Assembly (NCBI GenBank): GCA_050245975.1
Contig: JBFWWW010000044.1
Location: 1 to 22,414 of the forward strand
From: JBFWWW01 sp050245975
GTDB taxonomy: Bacteria; Pseudomonadota; Alphaproteobacteria; Rhizobiales; Hyphomicrobiaceae
Direction: 5' to 3'
Length of the DNA: 22,414 bases
Shown here: piece after piece, positions 13,343 to 20,788 of the stretch
Layout: each line of letters opens with the position of its first letter
How positions within the stretch are numbered: position 1 is the first letter of the stretch
Notes under the pieces: model-generated
The model's database searches: none
Seen by the model: only the letters and a program-made list of their open reading frames with translations
Told to the model about the DNA's origin: nothing
Program-made: the position numbers and the translations under genes

Positions 13343-15916
13343 TCATTCTGTTCGCAGGAGCGGTACGGGGCGGGATGTCAGTGCCTGCCAGGTGCCGAAC
13401 CCGCCGAGCACCAGAACGAGTCCGATAGCAACAGCAAGGGCTTGCACGATCGCCGTCCCCGACAGGACGAAGTCCACCTCCATGACGCGCGACAGCGTGA
13501 GCCAGGCGGCGAGGCTGCCCAGCATGGTTGCCAGTAGGGCCGTGACAACGGCCAGGATGGTGTACTCGAATGCGTGTGCGACAAGAATCCGGCGGCGAGT
13601 CGCGCCGAGCGTCTTGAGGATGACGGCCTGTTTGATTCGCCGCCCTTGTGCGGTGGCCATGGCTCCGGCCAGCACCAGCGCGCCGGCCAGAAGCGTAACG
13701 CTGCCAGCGACACGCACCGCCGTCATGATGCGTTCGAAGATGGCACCGAAGGCGTTGATGGCATCCTTGACGCGGATGGCCGTGACCGCAGGCATCTCGC
13801 GGCCCATGGTCTGAGTCAACCGCGCCTCCTCGGCGAGCGGGGTTCCGGACGGGAGCGTGACCGTGGCCAGCAGGTGATAGGGGGCTGCCTCCAACGTGTT
13901 GGGCGAGAAAACCATCACGAAGTTTATGGCCAGGCTCTCCCAGCGCACTTCGCGCAAGTTGGCGAGCCGGGCCGTGATGTTGCGGCCAAGCACACTGACC
14001 GTCACGGTATCGCCCAGCTTCAGGCCGAGCCCCTTTGCGAGATCCGCCTCGAACGAGACCAGGGGCGGTCCGTGATAGTCGGCTGGCCACCAGGAACCGG
14101 CGACGACCTTTGATCCTTCGGGTACGGCTTCGGAATAGCTCAGGCCACGATCACCGTTGAGCACCCATTGCGCCTCGGCGCTCGGCTTCACCTCTTCGAC
14201 GGGACGGCCGCCAAGCTGCACAATGCGTCCGCGCAGCATCGGTGCCGTGCTGACAGCCGCGCCGGGCACGCTTCGGTCGACGAGATTGCGGAACGCATCG
14301 ATCTCGCCCTTCTTGATGTCGAGCACGAAAAAGTTCGGGCTTTCCTTCGGCAACCGACCCGTCAGCTCGGCAACAATGGCGTGATCGACGAGCGTCACCG
14401 CGACCAGAAGCGTCAGTCCGGCACCGAGTGACAGCACGACCGAGCGCGTCAGTCCGCCCGGCGCACCGAGATTGCCGATCGCCAGCGCCAGCTCGGGATA
14501 GCGCGGACGCGGGATGCGGCGGGCAGCCAGCGTGATGAGCTGGCCCAGTCCGAGGAAAACAACGAAAGCTCCCGCGAGACCGGCGCAATAGTAGGCGGCC
14601 AGCCGCGGTGCCTCCGATGAAAGAAGCGCCATCGCTACCAGCGCAGCCGCGCACAGCGCGGTGGCAAGGATGACGCGACGCGGCGGCCAGCGGCGCTCGC
14701 TCGCAACTTCATCGCGGAACAGCGCACCGGCGCGGACCTGTTCGGCACGGCCCAGCGGCCACAGGGTGAACAGAAGGGACACCAGCAGACCGTAGATCGC
14801 CGCCAGGGCAAGGCTGCGGGGGTCAATGCCGATCTCGGCTTTGATGGGCAGAGCACCACCGAGCGCCTGCACGGCCGCCAGCGGCACCAGCGTTCCCACC
14901 GCAAGACCAATGGCGATCCCGAGCAGCGACATCAGCATGATCTCGACGAGGTGCACGCCGAAAACATCCCGGCTGGTCGCTCCGAGACTGCGAAAGATCG
15001 CGACAACGCGGCGGCGGCGGTCGATGTAGGCGGCCACCGCGTTGGCGACGCCGATACCGCCGACGAGGAGCGCCGCAAGACCGATCAGCGTCAGGAACTG
15101 ACGCAGTCGATCAAGCGTGCGCGACACCTGAGGCGAAGGATCGCGCCGATCGCGAACAACGAAGCCGGCTTCCGGGAACGCGGCTTTCATCTCCTTGCCG
15201 AAGTCCGACACGACACGGTCCCGGTCTGCCCCCGAAAGTTTCACCGCATAGCGCCAGCGCACGAGACTGCCGGGTTCCACGAGGCCGGTTTTCTGCAATG
15301 TATCGAGCGAAACGAGCACGCGCGGCCCGTAACTCAGACGGTCCGTCAGCCGGTCCGGCTCGACGACAATTGTCGCAGTGACCGGAAGCGTGATGGTCCC
15401 GACCGAAATCCGGTCGCCAAGCCTGAGACTGAGCCTCTCGAGCAGGATCGGATCGACCGCGGCGCCCGCTCGGCCCACCAGCGCATCGGCAAGGGATGGC
15501 GACCCATCGAGCCTCACATTGCCGACCAGCGGATAGGCGGCATCGACACCCTTGATCTCGACCAACACTTGTTCCGAAGCATCCGTGCGACGCGCCATGG
15601 CACGCAGCGTCGCGACCTCGCTGACCTGTCCGCGGCGGTCGAGCCAGGTGCGGATTTCCGGCTCAGCCCTGATGTGAGGCCGGCTTACCGCCACATCGCC
15701 GCCGAGCAGCAACTCGCCCTGGCGGGCAAACCCGGCCCGCAGCGCATCGGCGAGCGCGCCGACCCCGGCAATGACGGCGACGCCCAGCGCCACGCAGGCG
15801 ACGAAAATGTAGAAACCGCGCAACCCGCCGCGCAAGTCGCGCAGCGCCAGCGTCCAGATCAGCGGCAGCCGCGAGCCGGACGCCGTTGCCGGCTGTGCGA
15901 GCACGTCGACGGTCAT
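13343..15916 (-). CDS. ABC transporter permease, FtsX/MacB type, YbbP-like
   Basis: This 857-residue permease has the duplicated FtsX architecture of YbbP. It has an N-terminal membrane helix (LRGGLRGFYIFVACVALGVAVIAGVGAL, about 27-54) and a large extracytoplasmic domain. A first FtsX block around 270-400 follows (LIGLAALLVGGIGVANAVAAYIDRRRRVVAIFRSLGAT), then a central membrane region with GRAEQVRAGALFRDE, a second periplasmic domain, and a C-terminal FtsX block from about 720 (GAMATAQGRRIKQAVILKTLGATRRRI). With the ATPase it forms a mechanotransmission-type ABC complex that probably acts on a lipid or envelope substrate; the substrate is unknown. I chose the ATG at 15916, which overlaps the ATPase stop in ATGA; a longer frame to 15982 would run into the ATPase gene. 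Confidence 0.93.
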   Translation of the reverse strand: MTVDVLAQPATASGSRLPLIWTLALRDLRGGLRGFYIFVACVALGVAVIAGVGALADALRAGFARQGELLLGGDVAVSRPHIRAEPEIRTWLDRRGQVSEVATLRAMARRTDASEQVLVEIKGVDAAYPLVGNVRLDGSPSLADALVGRAGAAVDPILLERLSLRLGDRISVGTITLPVTATIVVEPDRLTDRLSYGPRVLVSLDTLQKTGLVEPGSLVRWRYAVKLSGADRDRVVSDFGKEMKAAFPEAGFVVRDRRDPSPQVSRTLDRLRQFLTLIGLAALLVGGIGVANAVAAYIDRRRRVVAIFRSLGATSRDVFGVHLVEIMLMSLLGIAIGLAVGTLVPLAAVQALGGALPIKAEIGIDPRSLALAAIYGLLVSLLFTLWPLGRAEQVRAGALFRDEVASERRWPPRRVILATALCAAALVAMALLSSEAPRLAAYYCAGLAGAFVVFLGLGQLITLAARRIPRPRYPELALAIGNLGAPGGLTRSVVLSLGAGLTLLVAVTLVDHAIVAELTGRLPKESPNFFVLDIKKGEIDAFRNLVDRSVPGAAVSTAPMLRGRIVQLGGRPVEEVKPSAEAQWVLNGDRGLSYSEAVPEGSKVVAGSWWPADYHGPPLVSFEADLAKGLGLKLGDTVTVSVLGRNITARLANLREVRWESLAINFVMVFSPNTLEAAPYHLLATVTLPSGTPLAEEARLTQTMGREMPAVTAIRVKDAINAFGAIFERIMTAVRVAGSVTLLAGALVLAGAMATAQGRRIKQAVILKTLGATRRRILVAHAFEYTILAVVTALLATMLGSLAAWLTLSRVMEVDFVLSGTAIVQALAVAIGLVLVLGGFGTWQALTSRPVPLLRTE

Positions 15917-16608
15917 GCCGGGATTCGCTCCATCTCGTCGCGGGTGATACGGCCGTCCGCCATATGCACGGTGCGGCCACACCGCTGTGCGAGACCCGCA
16001 TCATGCGTAACCAGCACAAGCGTCACATTGCGATTTCGGTGCAGACCCAGCAGGAGATCGATCACTTGCGCGCCTGTCTTGCCGTCGAGGTTGCCTGTCG
16101 GCTCATCGGCGAGCAACAGCCGTGGACGCGGCGCCAGCGCGCGGGCGATGGCAACGCGCTGCTGTTCGCCACCCGACAGCTGCGCCGGGAAGTGCTGTGC
16201 GCGGTGCGCGAGGCCGACCTCCGCCAACATCGCGGCGGCGGTGGAAAGCGCATCCGGCTTGCCGACAAATTCGAGCGGCAACGCAACGTTTTCTATCGCC
16301 GTCATGGTCGGAACCAGGTGGAACGATTGGAAAACGATCCCGATATTGGCGCCGCGCACCAGCGCCAGCTGGTCCTCGTTCAATCCTCCCAAGTCGCGTC
16401 CGGCGACGCGCACGCTGCCGGCCGTCGCCTTTTCAAGCCCGGCAATGACCATCAACAGCGAGGTCTTGCCCGAACCGCTGGGGCCGACGATCGCGAGAGC
16501 CTGCCCCTGCGGCACCCGAAGCGACACGTCTTGAAGAATCGAGACGGGCCCGGCCCGGCTCGTCAGCGTCAAACCGACGCCTTCCAGCGCCACTTCCATT
16601 GAGGACAC
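15913..16608 (-). CDS. ABC transporter ATP-binding protein, YbbA-like (LolD/MacB class)
   Basis: This 231-residue ATPase shows Walker A GPSGSGKTS (about 42-50), a Q-loop in GIVFQSFHLVPTMTAIENVALPLE, the signature LSGGEQQRVAIARALA, Walker B LLLADEPTGNLD and the H-loop VTHD. The sequence is of the LolD/MacB/FtsE class that partners FtsX-type permeases. Its stop overlaps the start of the YbbP-like permease by 4 bases, so the two are translationally coupled. It diverges from the tesA-like esterase, the classic ybbAP/tesA arrangement. The ATG at 16608 is used; a second ATG three codons downstream (MEVALEG) is an equally good start. Confidence 0.94.
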   Translation of the reverse strand: MSSMEVALEGVGLTLTSRAGPVSILQDVSLRVPQGQALAIVGPSGSGKTSLLMVIAGLEKATAGSVRVAGRDLGGLNEDQLALVRGANIGIVFQSFHLVPTMTAIENVALPLEFVGKPDALSTAAAMLAEVGLAHRAQHFPAQLSGGEQQRVAIARALAPRPRLLLADEPTGNLDGKTGAQVIDLLLGLHRNRNVTLVLVTHDAGLAQRCGRTVHMADGRITRDEMERIPA

Positions 16609-16624
16609 GATGGTCTAGGCTCCT

Positions 16625-16644
16625 GCCCGACGGTCAGATCGGGC
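16625..16644. other. Short dyad between the divergent ATPase and tesA-like genes
   Basis: GCCCGA at 16625-16630 and TCGGGC at 16639-16644 form a 6-bp inverted repeat with an 8-base spacer, 17 bases upstream of the ATPase start, in the 121-base divergent region. It could be an operator for coordinated control of both transcripts. No convincing promoter hexamers were seen nearby. Confidence 0.25.
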
Positions 16645-16729
16645 CTTGTGTGAGGGGCGAACCGCTGGCAAACGACACGTCCGATCCCATATGCCGCACA
16701 CCGATTGGAAACTGGAGAGCGAAACTCTG

Positions 16730-17398
16730 ATGCCCAAAATGGTGCTGCGCGCCCTGTTGTTCAATTGGCTTGTCCTGTGTGTGGTCGCGACCGCCTCCGC
16801 AGCCGATGGGGGACGCCCCGTGAAGATCGTCGCCTTCGGAGACAGCCTGACCGCCGGCTACAGGCTCCGCCCCGCGGACTCGTTTCCAAAGCAGCTCGAA
16901 CGCGAGCTAAAGGCTCGCGGACAGGCCGTCGAGGTCATCAATGCCGGAGTTTCGGGCGATACGACGGCGGCCGGTCTCGAGCGCCTGCCCTGGGCCGTCG
17001 TAGACGGCACGGATGCTGTCATTCTCGAGTTCGGCGCCAATGATGCATTGCGCGGTCTGAGCGTCGCCGCTGCGCGCGACAATCTCGACAAGATGCTGGC
17101 CGCGCTCAGCGAGCGAAAAATTCCGGTCCTGCTGGCCGGCATGGTGGCGCCGCGCGGCCTCGGCCCGGACTACATCGCCAAATTCGATGCAATGTATGCC
17201 GAGCTTGCAAGGAAGCACGGCGCTGCGCTTTATCCGTTCTTTCTTGACGGGATCGCGCTCAAGCCGGAGCTCAATCTGGACGACGGTGTGCACCCCAACG
17301 CAAAGGGCGTTGCGGTGATTGTCGAACGGATGCTTCCTGCGGTGGAAACCTTGATCAAGCGGGCGCAGACGCGTGCGCCTGTCGCCACGAAAGGCTAG
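16730..17398 (+). CDS. tesA: SGNH/GDSL esterase, TesA-like arylesterase or thioesterase I
   Basis: This 222-residue secreted hydrolase belongs to the TesA branch of the SGNH family (thioesterase I, lysophospholipase L1, arylesterase). It has a signal peptide (ALLFNWLVLCVVATASA, cleavage before ADGG) and block I IVAFGDSLTAGY with the nucleophilic Ser near 39. Block II is NAGVSGDTTAAG, block III is EFGANDALRG with Asn near 104, and the catalytic Asp/His lie in DDGVHPN near 184-188. It should act in the periplasm. The ATG at 16730 gives a clean signal peptide with GGAGAG about 11 bases upstream; ATG at 16739 is an alternative. It is divergent from the YbbA/YbbP-like transporter, and thpR starts 3 bases after its stop. 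Confidence 0.93.
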   Translation: MPKMVLRALLFNWLVLCVVATASAADGGRPVKIVAFGDSLTAGYRLRPADSFPKQLERELKARGQAVEVINAGVSGDTTAAGLERLPWAVVDGTDAVILEFGANDALRGLSVAAARDNLDKMLAALSERKIPVLLAGMVAPRGLGPDYIAKFDAMYAELARKHGAALYPFFLDGIALKPELNLDDGVHPNAKGVAVIVERMLPAVETLIKRAQTRAPVATKG

Positions 17399-17401
17399 GC
17401 C

Positions 17402-17968
17402 ATGCCCAGATTGTTCACCGGCATCGCTCTGCCAGCCGACATTCGCATGCGGCTGTCGATGGTCCGCGGCCAGCTGCCGGGCGCGCGATGGGTGGCGGCC
17501 GAGAACATGCACCTGACGCTGCGATTTGCCGGCGACATGGATGGTCGAACGGCCGATGAATTCGCCCGCCTTCTCGATGACGTTCGCGGGACCAGCTTCA
17601 ACCTGACGCTGGCAGGTCTCGACATGTTCGGCGGCCGCGATCCGCATACGCTTTGGGTCGGCGCGACACCCGAAGAACCGCTCGATGCGCTCAGGCGTGC
17701 CCACGATCGTGCCGCACGCGCCTGCGGCCTGGGACCGGTCGGCCAACCCTTCAAACCGCACGTCACACTGGCCCGCCTGCGTGGGCTCAAAACGACAACG
17801 GCAGCACGGTTCCTAGGGGATTTCGGCGGGTTCCGGACCGAGCCCTTTCTTGTCGACCGGTTCGTTCTGTTCTCGGCACGACCCACGACCGGAGGTCCGC
17901 CTTACGCCATCGAGCACGAATATTTTCTCGACGAGCCCGCCGCCGGGCAGGCGCTTCCGGCGTCCTAG
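17402..17968 (+). CDS. thpR: RNA 2',3'-cyclic phosphodiesterase ThpR (LigT family)
   Basis: This 188-residue protein of the 2H phosphoesterase superfamily carries the two HxTx motifs HLTL (His near 37) and HVTL (His near 120). These form the catalytic pair that opens 2',3'-cyclic phosphates, and in vitro such enzymes can also ligate tRNA halves. The N-terminus RLFTGIALPADIR and the RFAGDM strand after the first motif are typical of the family. It lies 3 bases after the tesA-like gene and is probably co-transcribed with it. Its TAG stop overlaps the stop of the UbiH-type gene on the other strand in CTAG at 17965-17968. The family's usual length is about 175-190, so it looks intact. Confidence 0.93.
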   Translation: MPRLFTGIALPADIRMRLSMVRGQLPGARWVAAENMHLTLRFAGDMDGRTADEFARLLDDVRGTSFNLTLAGLDMFGGRDPHTLWVGATPEEPLDALRRAHDRAARACGLGPVGQPFKPHVTLARLRGLKTTTAARFLGDFGGFRTEPFLVDRFVLFSARPTTGGPPYAIEHEYFLDEPAAGQALPAS

Positions 17969-19260
17969 ATGCGCTCGCCGCGCAGCAGCCGCGGCACGTC
18001 CCCGGTCAGACCCGCCGCTTCAGCCACCAGCCAGCGCTTGAGCTCCGGCACGCGATCGACAAGCCCGAGACCCAGGCTGCGAACCGTGCGCAGCGGCAGG
18101 GAGGTGCTGGAGAACAACCTGTTCAAGGCATCGAATGTCGCAGCCGACATGGCGGCATCGAGCCTCCGCCACTGCTCGTAGCGCTCGAGCACGGTGGCGG
18201 AGCCGATGTCGAGACCGAGACGCGCTGCGTCCGCCAAGACCTCCGCCAGCGCCGCCACGTCGCGCAGTCCGAGATTGAGGCCCTGTCCGGCAATGGGATG
18301 GACTCCGTGCGCCGCATCGCCCACCAGCGCCAGCCGCGGTGCAATCAGGCTGCGCGCAAGATGCATGGCCAGCGGCCACGACTGACGCGGCCCGGCCTGC
18401 AGCGGGCGGCGGAGCCGAAACGAGAACCGGCGCTCGATCTCGGCGAGAAAGCCCACGTCGTCGAGGGCGAGAATTCTGCGCGCGACTTCCGCGTCCTCGC
18501 TCCACGTAATGCAGGAGCGGGCCTTCCCTGACGCCGAATCTGTCATGGGGAGGATCGCGAACGGGCCGCCGGGCAGAAAATTCTGCACGCCCCGCCCGTT
18601 GTGAGGCCGCTCGTGCGTCACGGTGGTGACGATGCCGGACTGCGGATAAGACCACGCGACCGTTTTAATACCCGCCCTCTCACGGAGCCAGGATCGACCG
18701 CCGTCGGCTGCAACAAGCAGGCTCGCGCGCAGCACGCTCGCATCGGAGAGTCGTAATTCGGCGCCGGCATCGTCGACGGCCAATGCCGTTGGCGCGACAC
18801 CCCCGAAAAGCCTGATCGTCGGCCGACGACCGGCAGCTGCCAATATGGCTGAACGCAGGCGCTGGCTTTCCACAATGCTCGTGCCGGGCTCGCCATCGAC
18901 AACGTTCTCGTATGACAGCAGGACCGGCCGCACGGCGTCAGACAAATCTGAATCGGTAATGTCGATGGCCGTCATCGGCTGGGCGTGGCCGGCAAGTTCG
19001 GGCCAAGCGCCGACGCTTTCGAGCAAATGCCCCGCGCCGGCGGAGATTGCAAAGGCGCGCACATCCGGCGTGGATACCAGCTCAAGGGAGCCGGCTTCGA
19101 TCACCCCGATCGCGAATTGGGGACCCCTTGCATCCGCGAGGGCACACGCAAGGGCAAGACCGGCGACGCTGCCGCCGACTATCGCGACGTCAAGCACCTG
19201 CGGCGTGCCCGCGCTTGACAGCGCTCGGGCGCTGCCCTCCCCTTCCGCCTGGTCTGTCAT
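17965..19260 (-). CDS. UbiH/COQ6-family FAD-dependent hydroxylase (ubiquinone biosynthesis)
   Basis: This 431-residue flavoprotein monooxygenase hydroxylates the ubiquinone ring precursor using NAD(P)H and O2. It shows the N-terminal FAD motif VAIVGGSVAGLALACALA (about 26-43), the DG motif VAADGGRSWLRERAGI with the following YPQSGIVTTVTHERPHNG, and the C-terminal ribityl-binding GDAAHGVHPIAGQGLNLGLRD, all typical of UbiH/UbiF/UbiI/COQ6. Which ring position (C1, C5 or C6) it modifies cannot be decided; alphaproteobacteria often use one generalist UbiL/UbiH-type enzyme. About 22 residues precede the FAD motif. A GAAGAA ribosome site precedes the ATG. It diverges from tesB with only 24 bases between start codons. 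Confidence 0.9.
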   Translation of the reverse strand: MTDQAEGEGSARALSSAGTPQVLDVAIVGGSVAGLALACALADARGPQFAIGVIEAGSLELVSTPDVRAFAISAGAGHLLESVGAWPELAGHAQPMTAIDITDSDLSDAVRPVLLSYENVVDGEPGTSIVESQRLRSAILAAAGRRPTIRLFGGVAPTALAVDDAGAELRLSDASVLRASLLVAADGGRSWLRERAGIKTVAWSYPQSGIVTTVTHERPHNGRGVQNFLPGGPFAILPMTDSASGKARSCITWSEDAEVARRILALDDVGFLAEIERRFSFRLRRPLQAGPRQSWPLAMHLARSLIAPRLALVGDAAHGVHPIAGQGLNLGLRDVAALAEVLADAARLGLDIGSATVLERYEQWRRLDAAMSAATFDALNRLFSSTSLPLRTVRSLGLGLVDRVPELKRWLVAEAAGLTGDVPRLLRGERI

Positions 19261-19284
19261 TTTCTTCGGATTGGCTTGCTACCC

Positions 19285-20178
19285 ATGTCACAGACGGCAT
19301 CCGGCACCGCCATCGACAATCTCGTGTCCATTCTGGACCTTGAAACGCTGGAGGAAAACCTGTTTCGGGGCCGGGGCCCCACGGCAGGCTGGCAGCGCGT
19401 TTATGGCGGCCAAGTCCTGGGCCAGGCCCTGGTCGCTGCCGTGCGGACCGTACCGGCCGAGCGCGTTGCCCACTCCCTCCATGCCTACTTCCTTTTGCCG
19501 GGCGACCCAGCCCAGCCGATCGTCTACGAAGTCGAGCGCATCCGTGATGGCGGCAGTTTCACGACCCGGCGGGTGAAAGGCATTCAGCGCGGTCGCGCTA
19601 TGTTCGCCATGAGCGCCTCGTTCCAGAAGGAGGAAAGGGGTTTCGATCACCACCAACCCATGCCTGACGTTCCTATGCCGGAGGATTTGCCCAGCGAGCA
19701 GGAGCTGAAGGCGAAGCTGATGGCGCACCTGCCGGCCAATATCCGGGCCTACTGGGAGCGCGAACGGCCCATCGAGCTGCGCTACGTGGACATTTCCCGG
19801 CATCTGTCCCGCGAAAAGGCGCCGCCCTTGCAGCACGTGTGGATGCGCGCCTCAGGCCGCCTCCCGGACAGCTTCCCGCTGCACCAGTGCGTCCTTGCCT
19901 ATGCGTCGGACTTCACATTGCTTGATACGGCGCTCATCGCGCACGGCAAGCTGATGTTCGATTCCGATGTGCAGCTCGCCAGCCTCGACCACGCGTTGTG
20001 GTTTCACAGGCCTTTCCGCGCCGACGAGTGGTTTCTCTATTCCCAGGACAGCCCGTCCGCCCACGGCGCGCGAGGATTCTGCCGCGGCAGTGTTTTCACA
20101 CGTGACGGGCTTCTGGTTGCATCAGTGACCCAGGAAGGGCTGATGCGTATGCGCGATACGTCCTACGCGCTCAAATAG
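19285..20178 (+). CDS. tesB: Acyl-CoA thioesterase II TesB
   Basis: This 297-residue double-hotdog thioesterase hydrolyses medium- and long-chain acyl-CoA in the cytoplasm. Motifs are the N-terminal ENLFRGRGPTAGWQRVYGGQVLGQAL, HSLHAYFLLPGDP, GGSFTTRRVKGIQRGRAMFAMSASFQ, YASDFTLLDTAL with the catalytic-type Asp, SLDHALWFHRPFRADEWFLY, and VTQEGLMR with the catalytic Gln. Where E. coli TesB has Thr228 (TIDH), this protein has Ser (SLDH), a conservative change. The ATG at 19285 is preferred; a TTG at 19276 would lie even closer to the divergent ubiH start. The ribosome site is weak (GGA, 14 bases upstream). Confidence 0.94.
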   Translation: MSQTASGTAIDNLVSILDLETLEENLFRGRGPTAGWQRVYGGQVLGQALVAAVRTVPAERVAHSLHAYFLLPGDPAQPIVYEVERIRDGGSFTTRRVKGIQRGRAMFAMSASFQKEERGFDHHQPMPDVPMPEDLPSEQELKAKLMAHLPANIRAYWERERPIELRYVDISRHLSREKAPPLQHVWMRASGRLPDSFPLHQCVLAYASDFTLLDTALIAHGKLMFDSDVQLASLDHALWFHRPFRADEWFLYSQDSPSAHGARGFCRGSVFTRDGLLVASVTQEGLMRMRDTSYALK

Positions 20179-20225
20179 TGGGCAATTGACTGTTTTTGCC
20201 TATCTTTTATGCGGCAACCTGCCCA
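20179..20225. repeat. Nested inverted repeats after tesB
   Basis: Immediately after the tesB stop, TGGGCA (20179-20184) pairs with TGCCCA (20220-20225), and inside it TTGCC (20196-20200) pairs with GGCAA (20213-20217). An alternative GGCAA at 20181-20185 could also pair with the same TTGCC across a T-rich loop. It may be a weak tesB terminator or a regulatory structure upstream of the glnK promoter. Confidence 0.3.
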
Positions 20226-20298
20226 AATCTGATGTCCGCCACCCGAGCATATGCGGGAAAATCTCGCGTTATCAAATAGTTATATTTCAGCTCCGGAC

Positions 20299-20315
20299 TT
20301 GGCACATCTTTTGAC
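20299..20315 (+). promoter_or_regulatory. Sigma54 (RpoN) -24/-12 promoter of glnK-amtB
   Basis: TTGGCAC at 20299-20305 matches the -24 element perfectly. After five bases comes TTGAC (20311-20315), where consensus is TTGCA, so the -12 GC is changed to GA. The spacing from the -24 GG to the -12 G is the canonical 12 bases. Position upstream of glnK, a classic NtrC/RpoN target under nitrogen limitation, supports it. Transcription would start near 20326. I did not find a convincing NtrC dyad in 20179-20298. Confidence 0.72.
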
Positions 20316-20334
20316 TCTTAACCATCGATCGCCT

Positions 20335-20380
20335 GCCCGCCCGGGCGGGCGCTGCAAGGCGCCGCGCCGTCCAGGCGCGG
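20335..20380 (+). other. Two GC-rich hairpins in the glnK leader
   Basis: The predicted leader contains a 16-base perfect palindrome GCCCGCCCGGGCGGGC (20335-20350), then CCGCGCC (20362-20368) pairing with GGCGCGG (20374-20380) around a GTCCA loop. Both lie between the sigma54-type promoter and the glnK start, and contrast with the AT-rich upstream DNA. They could act on translation or transcript stability; there is no T-run for termination. Confidence 0.5.
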
Positions 20381-20404
20381 GGCCGCGATCCGATGGGGGT
20401 GTGC

Positions 20405-20743
20405 ATGAAACTTGTGACGGCCATCATCAAGCCCTTCAAGCTTGAGGAGGTCCGCTCGGCTCTGAGCGACCTCGGGCTGCAAGGCATGACGGTCACCGAG
20501 GTCAAAGGCTACGGCCGACAGAAGGGCCATACGGAGATCTACCGCGGCGCCGAATACGCGGTGAGCTTCCTTCCCAAGGTCAAACTCGAAGCCGTCGTTC
20601 CGTCCGCCAGCGTCGACAAGGCGATCCAGGCCATTATCGGCGCCGCCAAGACGGGACAGATCGGCGACGGAAAGATCTTTGTCTCATCAATTGAGCACAC
20701 GGTCCGCATTCGCACCGGCGAGACCGACGACAACGCGCTCTGA
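20405..20743 (+). CDS. glnK: Nitrogen regulatory protein P-II (GlnK)
   Basis: This 112-residue P-II signal protein forms trimers that sense ATP/ADP and 2-oxoglutarate and, when uridylylated by GlnD, report nitrogen shortage. It begins MKLVTAIIKPFKLEEVRSAL and carries the T-loop GHTEIYRGAEY with the uridylylation Tyr at 51. The C-terminal signature IGDGKIFVSSIEHTVRIRTGETDDNAL is also present. I chose ATG at 20405 by family alignment, with a GGGGG ribosome site 5 bases upstream; an in-frame ATG at 20393 would add four residues. Its neighbour amtB starts 45 bases downstream, so this is the GlnK copy that binds and closes the ammonium channel. The sigma54-type promoter upstream agrees. Confidence 0.97.
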   Translation: MKLVTAIIKPFKLEEVRSALSDLGLQGMTVTEVKGYGRQKGHTEIYRGAEYAVSFLPKVKLEAVVPSASVDKAIQAIIGAAKTGQIGDGKIFVSSIEHTVRIRTGETDDNAL

Positions 20744-20788
20744 CGTATTCCCCGTATCCAAGCCAACGCAACTCCGAGGGAGAGGATC

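Noticed and set aside
14951..16534. 527-codon plus-strand frame over the ABC permease/ATPase genes
   Set aside because: Opposite strand of two coupled ABC genes with clear motifs; no motif in the antisense product.
20171..20280. Direct repeat TCAAATAGT at 20171-20179 and 20272-20280
   Set aside because: Nine bases, one copy partly inside the tesB stop region, with no flanking mobile-element features; probably chance in AT-rich DNA.
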